Below, in pieces: positions 32,820-40,912 of a stretch of DNA of 62,186 nucleotides. The stretch lies in NCBI GenBank assembly GCA_003023565.1, contig PXSA01000017.1, forward strand, positions 184,072-246,257. The letters are read 5' to 3'. The DNA is from Halobacteriales archaeon QS_9_68_17. Its GTDB lineage: Archaea > Halobacteriota > Halobacteria > Halobacteriales > Natronoarchaeaceae. The translations under genes and the position numbers were made by a program. The notes under the pieces were generated by a model. The model made no database searches. It was not told the origin of the DNA and saw only the letters and a list, made by a program, of their open reading frames with translations. Each line of letters begins with the position of its first letter. Position 1 is the first letter of the stretch.

Positions 32820-33269
32820 ATGTCAACCGCACGTACGGAGGCCACGGAGGAACCGGAGGACAAGCAACGCGCGACGTTCGACGCGGCCGACGAGACGCTG
32901 ACGAAGACTCTCCTGCGGCGCGTGCGGGACGGGTCGGTTCCGATCCTCGTCGGTGCGGTGCTGTTCGCCGTGGCCGCCGGACAGCGGCGTCGCGGCGGCG
33001 ACGCGAGTCGTCCGGCGCTCGCGGCGGTCGCGCTCGTCGCGCTCGGCCTGCTCCGGCGGCGGTCGTCGGTCGGCCTGCCGGCCGCGGCGGACGCGAGGCT
33101 TCGCGACGGCGCTACCGGGAGCGAGGTCTCCGACGAGGCACACGCCGCGGCGGCGCGAAACGAGACGGGCGGACGGCCCGAGGCGAGCGTCGAGCGCGGG
33201 GACGAGCCGGCGGGTGACGACGAATCGCCCGAGAGCGACGACCGGTCGTCCGGCGAACGCGAGTGGTGA
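32820..33269 (+). CDS. Small membrane-associated protein with a strong ribosome-binding site
   Basis: A 149-aa protein with one or two short hydrophobic segments near residues 38-52 (VPILVGAVLFAVAAG) and 63-73 (LAAVALVALGLL) between basic stretches, followed by an acidic disordered tail. No domain is recognised. ATG 32820 is preceded, with a 9-nt gap, by GGAGGT, an unusually clear Shine-Dalgarno sequence for this mostly leaderless genome; this fixes the start. Confidence 0.65.
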   Translation: MSTARTEATEEPEDKQRATFDAADETLTKTLLRRVRDGSVPILVGAVLFAVAAGQRRRGGDASRPALAAVALVALGLLRRRSSVGLPAAADARLRDGATGSEVSDEAHAAAARNETGGRPEASVERGDEPAGDDESPESDDRSSGEREW

Positions 33270-33319
33270 CGTGTCGCCGTCCAGGTGATTTTTCTCGACG
33301 GGGTCCGAACCATGCGTCG

Positions 33320-34725
33320 ATGCGTTCGCTTCGCCTCCTCGCCCTGCTCGCGCTGGTTCTCCTCGCAGGCTGTGCGGCCCCGACGGGGTCGGTCGACGCT
33401 CCGCCCGACGACTCGTCGAACCTCTCGGACGGTCAGCGCGACGTCCAGGGGTGGGAGAACGGCCACTGGTACAACGACTCGCTCTCGGTCGACCCGGACG
33501 ACGGACCGAACGGGAGCGAACTCGACGCCGTCGTCGCCCGGTCGATGGCCCGGGTCGAGCGCGTCCGCGGCGTCGAGTTCGAGAACGACGTGAACGTCAC
33601 TGTCGTCACCAGATCCGAGTACGAGCGGAACGCGCCCGGGAGCGCCCCCAGTGGCGGCGATCGGGCGTTCCAGAACGTGAAACACCGCGCGCTGTTTCTG
33701 ATCGGTGACGGGGGCGACTCGCCGAGGTGGACGAGACCTACTACGACACCCGCGAGGACCGAGTCGTACTCGTCTCCGACTCCGAAACGCCGCGTGTCGA
33801 CGAGATAACGCTGTCTCAGGAGCTGTATCACGCCTATCAGTTCCGGTACGGGAACGACGTCGAGATCCGCGCTCCGCTCCCGGCGACGGACGACAACATT
33901 GCGGCGGTCCTCTCGCTCGTCGAGGGGGACGCGAACCTCGTCGACGACCGGTACGAGCGGCGCTGCGAGGCGGAGTGGGACTGCCTGCGACCGCGTGCTG
34001 GCGGCGCGGACGCGGCGGCGGGGAACGCGTCCCGCGAGAACATCCATATGGGCCTGTACCTGCTGGAGTACTTCCCGTACGCCGAGGGGCAGTCCTACGT
34101 CGAGTCGGTCCGCGGGCGCGACGGCTGGGACGGCGTCACCGCGGAGTACGCCGACCCGCCGGTGAGCACGGAGCAGGTCATCCACGGGAACGGCGTCGGG
34201 GGACCGGTGCCGCTCGACCTGCCGGACCGGAGCACCGCCGACTGGGAGCGGATCCGCCGAAGCGAGGGGGGCGGGTCGACGACCGTCGGCGAGCGCGGCC
34301 TCGCGACGATGTTCGCGTACACGCTGTACGACGACCGGAACGAGACGCTGGTCGACCCCGCGTCGTTCGTCCGCCGGTCGGAGGGGAACGTCTCGCTCGA
34401 CTACGACCTGCAGTACTCGAACGGGTGGGGCAACGACCTGCTGTACGCCTACGAGAACGACGGCGACACCGGCTACGTCTGGCGCGTCCGCTGGGACGAA
34501 CGGGCGGACGCTCGGACCTTCACCGAGGGGTACGAGCGACTGCTCCGGTACCACGGCGCGACTCGGGCAGGGGGACACTGGGTCGTCGACGGCGGGCCGT
34601 TCGCCGGCGCGTATTACGTCGAACGGCGGGGCGACACGGTGACGCTCGTGAACGCTCCGTCCGCGACCGGCGTCACGGAGTTGTACCCGCGCGCGGCCGA
34701 GTCGATACGCGACGGCGAGGCGTGA
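33320..34725 (+). pseudogene. Hvo_1808-type surface lipoprotein, single frameshift
   Basis: The reading frame begins with a lipoprotein signal (MRSLRLLALLALVLLAGC) and continues to FLIGDGGDS near 33718. The family continues in another frame from VDETYYDTREDRVVLVSD to the stop at 34725. Inserting one base near 33720 (GACTCG then CCGAGG, where TCGGCCGAGG would be expected) restores a single protein of about 468 aa. The second part has SQELYHAYQFRYG and DGGPFAGAYYVERRGDTVTLVNA, typical of haloarchaeal Hvo_1808-type surface proteins of unknown function. Either the gene is inactivated or one base is missing from the sequence. Confidence 0.8.
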
Positions 34726-34899
34726 GGACGCGGCGAAAAAAGCCGAACCGGTCGAACGGCGGTGCGGGAGGGCCGAATCCTTCAGCGGGCGACCCCAGAG
34801 GGTTCACGTGTCGGGGCTAAACGCCGGGACCGCGACGAGTGGTGCGACCGGACAGACGACCTCACCGGAGCCTACATAGTGAAGTGACCGCGGACGCAG

Positions 34900-35496
34900 G
34901 TGTCGCTCGTGCGCAAGCCCCTCCTGTCGGTCGCGCTGGTTCTCGCGCTCGCGGGGTGTGCGGGCGTCGTCACCGACGACCCCCCGCGGACCACCGAGCG
35001 GTCGGACGCCACCGTGGTCGATGTGGTCGACGGCGACACGGTCGAGGTCGAGTACCCGAACGGCACGCGCGAGACGGTGCGACTGCTCGGCGTGGACACG
35101 CCGGAGGTCCGCGCCGAGAACGACCCCGGGGAGTTCGAGGGCGTCCCCGACACCGAGGCGGGTCGGACGTGTCTCCGGGACTGGGGCTACCGGGCGAGCG
35201 AGTTCGCGCGGACGGAACTCGCCGGGGAGTCGGTGACGCTGGTGGTAGACCCCGCGTCGGACCGCCGCGGCGGGTACGACCGCCTGCTCGCGTACGTCGA
35301 CTACGACGGCGGTCGGTTCAACGAGCGCCTCGTCGAACGGGGGCACGCACGGCTGTACGACGCGACGTTCGCGGACCGGGACCGGTACGCGGCAGCCGAG
35401 GAACGCGCCCGGGAGAGCGGGACCGGCCTCTGGGAATGTGCGGATCCGTACCAGGAGTCACTATTTTTACCCCCGGTTTCGTATGCCATCCTATGA
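34900..35496 (+). CDS. Secreted thermonuclease-like lipoprotein (SNase fold)
   Basis: A 198-aa protein. The lipoprotein signal is VRKPLLSVALVLALAGC; the mature domain is a staphylococcal-nuclease OB fold: VVDVVDGDTVEVEYPNGTRETVRLLGVDTPEV (Asp ligand and the first catalytic Arg), RASEFARTELAGESVTLV, DRRGGYDRLLAYVDYDGGRFNERLVERGHARLYD (second Arg). It probably degrades extracellular nucleic acids with Ca2+. GTG 34900 or GTG 34909 may be the start. The last 11 residues (SLFLPPVSYAIL) run through the trkA promoter, and the stop overlaps the trkA ATG. Confidence 0.87.
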   Translation: MSLVRKPLLSVALVLALAGCAGVVTDDPPRTTERSDATVVDVVDGDTVEVEYPNGTRETVRLLGVDTPEVRAENDPGEFEGVPDTEAGRTCLRDWGYRASEFARTELAGESVTLVVDPASDRRGGYDRLLAYVDYDGGRFNERLVERGHARLYDATFADRDRYAAAEERARESGTGLWECADPYQESLFLPPVSYAIL

Positions 35497-36149
35497 AGTT
35501 CGTCATCGTCGGGTACGGCCGCGTCGGCATCCGGACCGCCCGCATCCTCCGTGAAGAGGGCCACGAGGTCGTCGTCGTCGACAACGACCCCGAGAAAGCC
35601 GACCGAGCGCGAACCGAGGACTTCGAGACGATCGAGGGGGACGCGTCCGAGGAGAACGTCCTCGACCAGGCGAACCTGGAGACGGTCGACGCGCTCGGCG
35701 GCCTTACCGGCGACCTCAACGTGAACTTCGCGGCGTGCATGGTCGCCAAGCACTACGGCTGTCGGACCGTCCTGCGGATCGACGAGGACTACCGCGAGGA
35801 GATCTACCAGAAGTACGCCGACGACGTCGACGAGATCATCTACCCCGAACGCCTCGGTGCCGCCGGCGCGAAGACGGCGCTGCTGGGCGGCGACTTCAGC
35901 GTCGTCTCCGACCTCACCGAGAAGCTCCAGCTGAGCGTGTTCACCCTCCGCGAGGGCTCGCCGCTCATCGGCGAGCGGATCAGCAGCGTGGACCTCCCCT
36001 CGACAGCGCGCATCTACGCCCACGGCCGAGAGCGCGAGTCGCTGACAATCCCTCTCCCGGGGACGCGGATCGAGGCGAACGACCGCATCGCCGTCATCGT
36101 CCAGACGGAGGCGGTCGAGGACGTGCGGCAGTCGGTGCTACCGACCTGA
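35493..36149 (+). CDS. trkA: TrkA-type potassium-uptake regulatory protein
   Basis: A 218-aa cytoplasmic regulator of Trk/Ktr potassium channels. Residues 1-120 are an RCK/TrkA-N Rossmann domain: VIVGYGRVGIRTARIL binds NAD(H), and VVVVDNDPEKADRAR gives the acidic ribose contact. Residues 140-218 are TrkA-C (LQLSVFTLREGSPLIGERISSVDLPSTARIY, then PLPGTRIEANDRIAVIVQ). Normal length. TATTTTTAC about 30 bp upstream of the ATG is a good TATA box, located inside the end of the nuclease gene. A membrane channel partner is not in the window. Confidence 0.93.
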   Translation: MKFVIVGYGRVGIRTARILREEGHEVVVVDNDPEKADRARTEDFETIEGDASEENVLDQANLETVDALGGLTGDLNVNFAACMVAKHYGCRTVLRIDEDYREEIYQKYADDVDEIIYPERLGAAGAKTALLGGDFSVVSDLTEKLQLSVFTLREGSPLIGERISSVDLPSTARIYAHGRERESLTIPLPGTRIEANDRIAVIVQTEAVEDVRQSVLPT

Positions 36150-36346
36150 ACGGCCCCGAAAAGCTGCGGGTGGGAGAGAGCGGTGTGCCGGGCGCGCGGT
36201 CGGGAGGATGGAACTGAGGCCGTCGCGACGCGCCCACCGGATCCTGCTCACTCCGACGACTTAAACACCCGTCAGACGCGCGTGTGACCCGGGCGTCGGC
36301 TTCCCCTTCGCGTACTCCTTTAGTCGTCGCGCTCGTTCGGACCCGC

Positions 36347-37204
36347 ATGGACGGAACCGGCGTACCACTGGTGACACCGTTTACCGAGGCAGGGGACATC
36401 GACGAGGACGCGCTCCGCGACCTGACGGCGTGGGTCGAGGACGCGGGGATCGATTTCCTCGTCCCCTGTGGGTCGACGAGCGAGGCACCGCTGCTCACCG
36501 ACGCCGAGCGCGAGCGCGTGGTCGCCGCCGTCGCCGATGCGGCGGACGGACCCGTCCTCGCGGGCACGGGCAAGGAGAGCCTCGCCGACACGCTCGCCGC
36601 GACCGAGCGGGCGGCAAAAGCGGGGGCCGACGCCGCCCTCGTCGTCACTCCCCACTACTTCGACTACGGACAGGACGCCCTCGCCGACTACTACCGCGGC
36701 GTGGCCGACGAGAGCCCCCTGCCGGTGTACCTCTACAGCGTCCCGCCGTACACGGACGTGGCGCTCGACCCCGAAACCGTCGGTGCGGTCGCCGACCACG
36801 AGAACGTCGCGGGGATCAAAGACTCCAGCGGGAACCTCGCACGTCTCCAGCGCACGCTCGACCGCGTCCCGGACGACTTCGACGTGCTCGTCGGGAACGG
36901 GAGCGTCTACGCGGCCGGACTCGACGCTGGCGCGGCCGGCGGCGTGCTGGCGGTAGCGAACGCCGCCCCGGAGCGCGCGAGCGATATCTACCGCCGGCAC
37001 CGCGACGGCGACGACGAGGCGGCCCGCGCGATCAACCGGGACCTCGTCGAACTCGACGACGCCCTCGGCTCGCGGGGGGTCCCGGCGGTCAAGGCGGCCG
37101 TCGAGGAGCGCGGCCGACCGGGCGGGTATCCGCGGCGGCCCTTTCGGGGACTCGACGGGGACGACCGCGAAGCCGTTGCCCGGGTCGTCGAGGAGCGGAC
37201 CTGA
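36347..37204 (+). CDS. DapA-family aldolase/lyase
   Basis: A 285-aa class I aldolase of the dihydrodipicolinate synthase family (TIM barrel). GVPLVTPFTEAGDIDEDALRDLTAWVEDAGIDFLVPCGSTSEAPLLT is the N terminus; YLYSVPPYT holds the catalytic Tyr; and GIKDSSGN carries the Schiff-base Lys. The usual GTTGE is replaced by GSTSE, a pattern seen in keto-deoxy-gluconate aldolase-like members, so a sugar-acid substrate is as likely as aspartate semialdehyde. Start ATG 36347 matches the family; the 21 upstream residues do not. Confidence 0.88.
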   Translation: MDGTGVPLVTPFTEAGDIDEDALRDLTAWVEDAGIDFLVPCGSTSEAPLLTDAERERVVAAVADAADGPVLAGTGKESLADTLAATERAAKAGADAALVVTPHYFDYGQDALADYYRGVADESPLPVYLYSVPPYTDVALDPETVGAVADHENVAGIKDSSGNLARLQRTLDRVPDDFDVLVGNGSVYAAGLDAGAAGGVLAVANAAPERASDIYRRHRDGDDEAARAINRDLVELDDALGSRGVPAVKAAVEERGRPGGYPRRPFRGLDGDDREAVARVVEERT

Positions 37205-37308
37205 GTTCGGCCGGCGGGGTTAATCAAAATCAGTTTCCCGAACGAGTTCGCGGTACCGGTCTCGATTTCTCCGAACGGTAATACCGGTGCGCGCCGTGTA
37301 ACGATCCG

Positions 37309-38610
37309 ATGGCGACGACCACCGGAGAGGCCGTCCGCGACCGGGTGGCGTTCTCGGCGGGAGAGGTGACCGGCGCGCTAGGTGATTCGGTTACGGTCCT
37401 CCCTATCGTCGTCGCGCTCGGCGCGACCACGGCGGTGTCGCTCCCGCACGTCCTCGTCCTCTTCGGCGCGTTCCAGGTCGTCTGGGGGCTGGCGTACGGC
37501 CTGCCGCTGTCGGTCGAGCCGATGAAGGCGCTGGCCGGACTGGCCATCGCGGGGGCGCTCACGGCGGGGGAACTCGCGGCCGCGGGCCTGCTCGCGGGCG
37601 TCGCGCTCCTCGCGCTCGGTGCCGTCGGCGCGCTCGACCGGGTCGCGACGGTCGCGGGACGACCGGTGATCCGAGGCGTCCAGTTCGCGGTGGCGCTCCT
37701 GTTGCTGGAGACCGGCCTCTCGCTCGGACTCGCGAGCCTCCCGCTCGCCGGCGTCGGGGTCGGCGTCGCGCTCGCGGTGTCGCTCACGGGCCGCCGTCGG
37801 ACGAGCGCGCTGGCCGTCCTCGCAGTGGGTGTCGGCCTCGCCGTCGCCGAGGCGGGCGTCCCGTCGCCCACGCTCCCCGCGCTCGCGCCCTTCGAGAGCG
37901 GCGCGCCGACGTTCACCCCGGCCGCCGTCGAGGGGACCGTGGCGCAACTGGCGATGACCGTCGGCAACGCCGCCGTCGCGACCGCCCTGCTCTGTAGCGA
38001 CCTGTTCGACAGCGACGTGTCGCCGGACGACCTCTCGCTCAGCATGGGCGCGATGACGCTTGCGTCCGTCCCGCTCGGCGGCATCCCGATGTGTCACGGC
38101 TCCGGCGGCCTCGCCGGCAAGTACGCCTTCGGCGCGCGCACCGGCGGCGCGAACGTCGTCCTCGGCGTCCTCTACGTCGCCATCGCGCTCCTGGCCGGCG
38201 GCGGCCTCGTGATGGCGTTCCCGACGGCCCTGCTCGGCGTCCTCCTCGTCGTCGTCGCCTGGCAGCTCGGTCGGGCCGCGGCGCAGTCGGACGACCTGTT
38301 CCTGACCGCCGCCGTCGGCGTCGCCGGCCTGCTGGTCGACGTCGGCGTCGCGTTCGCCGGTGGCGCGCTCGCCTACCGCTACTTGCGGTCTCGTAGAAGT
38401 CGAAGCGACTCTCACATCGGACTGCACTCGGGTACCGTCCGCGTGCGTCATCGCGTTCGCTCCCTACTGCAGTCCGACCCGTTTTTGCCGCGCCGTCACC
38501 TCGGGTCGCGTATGACCGAGACGTGGGCCGACCTCTTCGAGCGCGCGGACGAATCGAGCGTCGACGTCGAGACGGTCCGGGAGACGCTGCGGGAGCGCCG
38601 CGATGACTGA
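37309..38610 (+). CDS. MOT1-type molybdate/sulfate transporter, C terminus read into next gene
   Basis: A polytopic membrane protein with about 11 hydrophobic segments up to AYRYLRSR (residue about 364). Signatures: GEVTGALGDSVTVLPIVVALG at the N terminus, GLPLSVEPMKALAGLAI, and LGGIPMCHGSGGLAGKYAFGARTGGANVVLG, all typical of MFS_MOT1 transporters. Molybdate or sulfate uptake is inferred. No stop occurs after the last helix; the frame continues 37 residues through an apparently intergenic segment and joins the 33-aa frame of the next small gene, giving 433 aa. The true stop was probably lost by a local indel, or the two genes are fused. Confidence 0.85.
   Translation: MATTTGEAVRDRVAFSAGEVTGALGDSVTVLPIVVALGATTAVSLPHVLVLFGAFQVVWGLAYGLPLSVEPMKALAGLAIAGALTAGELAAAGLLAGVALLALGAVGALDRVATVAGRPVIRGVQFAVALLLLETGLSLGLASLPLAGVGVGVALAVSLTGRRRTSALAVLAVGVGLAVAEAGVPSPTLPALAPFESGAPTFTPAAVEGTVAQLAMTVGNAAVATALLCSDLFDSDVSPDDLSLSMGAMTLASVPLGGIPMCHGSGGLAGKYAFGARTGGANVVLGVLYVAIALLAGGGLVMAFPTALLGVLLVVVAWQLGRAAAQSDDLFLTAAVGVAGLLVDVGVAFAGGALAYRYLRSRRSRSDSHIGLHSGTVRVRHRVRSLLQSDPFLPRRHLGSRMTETWADLFERADESSVDVETVRETLRERRDD
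38512..38610 (+). CDS. 33-aa partner protein upstream of the PIN-like DUF7384 gene
   Basis: [32 protein letters not shown], starting at ATG 38512, has its own promoter-like TTTTTG patch upstream and overlaps the next start by 8 bp. Its size, acidity and coupling resemble a conserved short ORF ahead of DUF7384 genes, so I read it as a separate gene even though it is in frame with the transporter. A regulatory or antitoxin-like role is a guess from its position. Confidence 0.5.
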   Translation: MTETWADLFERADESSVDVETVRETLRERRDD

Positions 38611-39073
38611 CCCCGACCCCGCCCGCGTGGTCGCGGACGCGGACGTGCTTGTCGCGGACCTCCTCGCCGGCGGCGCGGCCCGCGACGCGCTGGACCACGT
38701 GCGCCGCCACTCCTGGGTCGACCTCGCGGCGAGCGACCGGTTGTTAGACGACGCCGAGGCCGTCGTCGGAAGGCTGGCCGACCCCGACCTCGCGGCGGAC
38801 TGGCGCGAGCGGATCGAGGACGAGCGCGTCGCCGTCGACCACCCGCTGGACGACCATCCCGGCCTCGCCAGCGCGTATCAGTCCGGCGCTGCGCATCTCC
38901 TCTCGTTCGACGAGTCCCTCCGCTCGGCGAGGACGGGGCTCTCGCTTCAGCCGTATCAGGGCCTCTCCGTGCGGACGCCCGACGCCTTCGCGAAAGCGTT
39001 CGACGCCGCGAGCCTCTACGAAGCGACGCGAGGCGGCGAGTACCCCGGCCCCGACCGGGACCCGCGAGCCTAA
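38603..39073 (+). CDS. DUF7384 PIN-like protein
   Basis: A 156-aa protein. [31 protein letters not shown] begins like a PIN fold with its first acidic residue; [31 protein letters not shown], then [21 protein letters not shown] supplies the later Asp/Glu positions. DUF7384 proteins are haloarchaeal and predicted PIN-like RNases. The start overlaps the 33-aa gene. Its stop (TAA) overlaps the convergent hpt stop by 3 bp. Confidence 0.75.
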   Translation: MTDPDPARVVADADVLVADLLAGGAARDALDHVRRHSWVDLAASDRLLDDAEAVVGRLADPDLAADWRERIEDERVAVDHPLDDHPGLASAYQSGAAHLLSFDESLRSARTGLSLQPYQGLSVRTPDAFAKAFDAASLYEATRGGEYPGPDRDPRA

Positions 39074-39666
39074 GTCGCCGTCGCGGACCGCTCCTCGCCG
39101 TCGCCGTTCTCGTCGACCACGACGACCTCGCCGTCCTCGACCCTGATGTCGATCAGCGTCTTCACCTCGCGGCCGCTCCCCTCCAGCGCGTTCTCGCCGC
39201 CGACCTTCCGCATGACGACCACGACGTCGACGACCTCCGCGCCGATCCCGTCGAGCGCGTCGGTGACCGCCCGCAGCGTCCCGCCGGTCGAGAGCATGTC
39301 GTCGAGAACGAGCACGCGGTCGCCCTCGTCGACGTCGTTGATGTACATCTCGCTCTCGCTGTAGCCGGTCTCCTGGAACAGCGCGACCTCGCCGTCGAGT
39401 CCGTACTCGCGTTTCCGGATGACGACGAGGGGGATGTCGGTCATCAGCGAGACGGCGGTGCTGATGTGGATGCCCATCGCCGCCGGGGTGACGATCTCGT
39501 CGACGCCCTCTAAGTCCGCCTTCCGGACGATCCGGTTGACGACCTCCCGGAGCAGGCCCGGGTCGAGCATCGGCACGCAGTTGCTGATCGGGTGGACGAG
39601 GTACTCGTAGCCGCCCTCCTTCTCCACGATGGGGGCCTCGTGGAGGGACCGCCGGAGTTTATCCAT
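39070..39666 (-). CDS. hpt: Hypoxanthine/guanine phosphoribosyltransferase
   Basis: A 198-aa archaeal-type purine salvage enzyme that transfers phosphoribose from PRPP to hypoxanthine or guanine. The PRPP-binding loop is [17 protein letters not shown] (residues about 118-134), and [40 protein letters not shown] is the preceding strand and pyrophosphate loop. Archaeal Hpt and adenine phosphoribosyltransferase are close relatives; the haloarchaeal Hpt-like length and C-terminal extension favour Hpt. Start ATG 39666; the next gene upstream (ITPase) is 29 bp away and may be co-transcribed. Confidence 0.9.
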   Translation of the reverse strand: MDKLRRSLHEAPIVEKEGGYEYLVHPISNCVPMLDPGLLREVVNRIVRKADLEGVDEIVTPAAMGIHISTAVSLMTDIPLVVIRKREYGLDGEVALFQETGYSESEMYINDVDEGDRVLVLDDMLSTGGTLRAVTDALDGIGAEVVDVVVVMRKVGGENALEGSGREVKTLIDIRVEDGEVVVVDENGDGEERSATAT

Positions 39667-39695
39667 GCCGGGAGTTCTCGACCCGAGAGAAAAAG

Positions 39696-40265
39696 CTACT
39701 GGTCGGTCGGTCCCTCGGTCCGGCCGCTCGGTCCCTCCTCCGCGAGCCAGTCCGCAACCTTCGAAAGCGCCCGCCCGCGGTGGGAGATGGCGTTTTTCTC
39801 CGTGGTGTCCATCTCCGCGAACGTCTTCCCGTCGTGTTCGAAGACGGGGTCGTAGCCGAACCCGCCCGCGCCGCGCGGGGCGACGATGCGCCCGCGGACG
39901 CTCCCCTCGAACGTCTCGGCCGTCTCGCCGTCGTCGTACACGAGGACCGTCCGGAACGCGGCCTTGCGGTTCTCCTCGCCCTCGGCCAGCCGCCAGACGC
40001 GCTCAATGCCGAGGGTGTCCTCGACGAACGCGGAGTACGCGCCGGGGAACCCGTCGAGCGCCTCCACGAACAGTCCGGTGTCGTCGACCAGTACCGGCTC
40101 GTCGCCCTCGGTCGCCTCGAACGTCTCGCGAGCGCCGTAGCGCGCGATCTCCGCCAGACCGCCCTGGATCTCGGTGTAGTCGTAGTCGACCTGCTCGACG
40201 CTCTCGTCGAGGTACTCGCGGGCTTCCTCGACTTTCCCCTCGTTGCCGGTGACGAAGCGGATCAT
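39696..40265 (-). CDS. rdgB: Non-canonical purine NTP pyrophosphatase (ITPase/HAM1)
   Basis: A 189-aa house-cleaning enzyme that hydrolyses ITP, dITP and XTP to monophosphates. Diagnostic segments: [18 protein letters not shown] at the N terminus, [29 protein letters not shown], and [34 protein letters not shown] with the catalytic and purine-binding residues. ATG 40265 is chosen because family homology begins there. Together with hpt downstream it makes a purine-hygiene pair. Confidence 0.94.
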   Translation of the reverse strand: MIRFVTGNEGKVEEAREYLDESVEQVDYDYTEIQGGLAEIARYGARETFEATEGDEPVLVDDTGLFVEALDGFPGAYSAFVEDTLGIERVWRLAEGEENRKAAFRTVLVYDDGETAETFEGSVRGRIVAPRGAGGFGYDPVFEHDGKTFAEMDTTEKNAISHRGRALSKVADWLAEEGPSGRTEGPTDQ

Positions 40266-40498
40266 ACCCGACTGGGCGGACCGCGCGGGAAAATAGGCGT
40301 CGGTCCCGGCTCGGGCAGTCCGATACACGACGGCCGGGAGCGCGGCGCGAGCCCCTCGCGGCGAGCGCCGCGTGACCCGGGGAAGGGCAGGCTATCGTCG
40401 AGCGATGCACCCGCGAGCGCCGTCAGGCGCGAGCGGTCCGACGACTGCACGGAGCGAAGCAACAGAGGAGTGATTTCGGTCGAGCTTCTGCCGAGGAA

Positions 40499-40513
40499 GC
40501 GCGCCAGGCGCGC
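40499..40513. repeat. Inverted repeat between rdgB and DUF5808 gene
   Basis: GCGCGCC and GGCGCGC pair perfectly around one A, 24 bp past the end of the DUF5808 coding sequence, so it may help end that minus-strand transcript. The rest of the 271-bp gap is GC-rich and shows no gene. Confidence 0.45.
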
Positions 40514-40536
40514 GACCGCAGCGCAAGAGGTCGTGT

Positions 40537-40800
40537 TCAGTCCACGATGACTTCGACCGGTTCGTCCTCGGCGTCGCGCTCGTCGCTGCTTTGCTCGTTC
40601 CACAGCAGGCCGCCGGCGACCGCGAGGACGACCCAGGAGCGCCAGCTAGCGAGGTTGAGCGTGTACCCGATACCGAAGGGCTTCTCGACCAGCATCCCGT
40701 CGTCGGGCTGCCAGTACGCCGAGAGGAGGCGGCTCATGCTGGGGCGCTCGAAGTTGTACGGTACGCCGAGAAGTTCGCCTGACTTCGGCTTGTCGGCCAT
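40537..40800 (-). CDS. DUF5808 family membrane protein
   Basis: An 87-aa protein. The core GELLGVPYNFERPSMSRLLSAYWQPDDGMLVEKPFGIGYTLNLAS matches DUF5808, and a single hydrophobic segment follows (WRSWVVLAVAGGLLW). DUF5808 units are found alone or next to membrane helices in archaea and bacteria; function is unknown. ATG 40800. Confidence 0.85.
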   Translation of the reverse strand: MADKPKSGELLGVPYNFERPSMSRLLSAYWQPDDGMLVEKPFGIGYTLNLASWRSWVVLAVAGGLLWNEQSSDERDAEDEPVEVIVD

Positions 40801-40912
40801 ACGAGACGTTACGACGGGATCGATTAAGAACGTACTGGTGAGACGGCGCGAATCGACGGGAGAGACCGGGGACCGTCGCGGCGTTTCGGACCGGTCGGTC
40901 GCTGGTTCCCCG

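Noticed and set aside
34726-34899. A small gene between the surface lipoprotein and the nuclease
   Set aside because: No frame there shows a plausible start with coding composition; it looks like a promoter region only.
38512-38610. Treating the 33-aa sequence only as a C-terminal part of the transporter
   Set aside because: It has its own ATG, couples to the PIN-like gene and follows a promoter-like segment; a separate gene fits better, though the fusion cannot be excluded.
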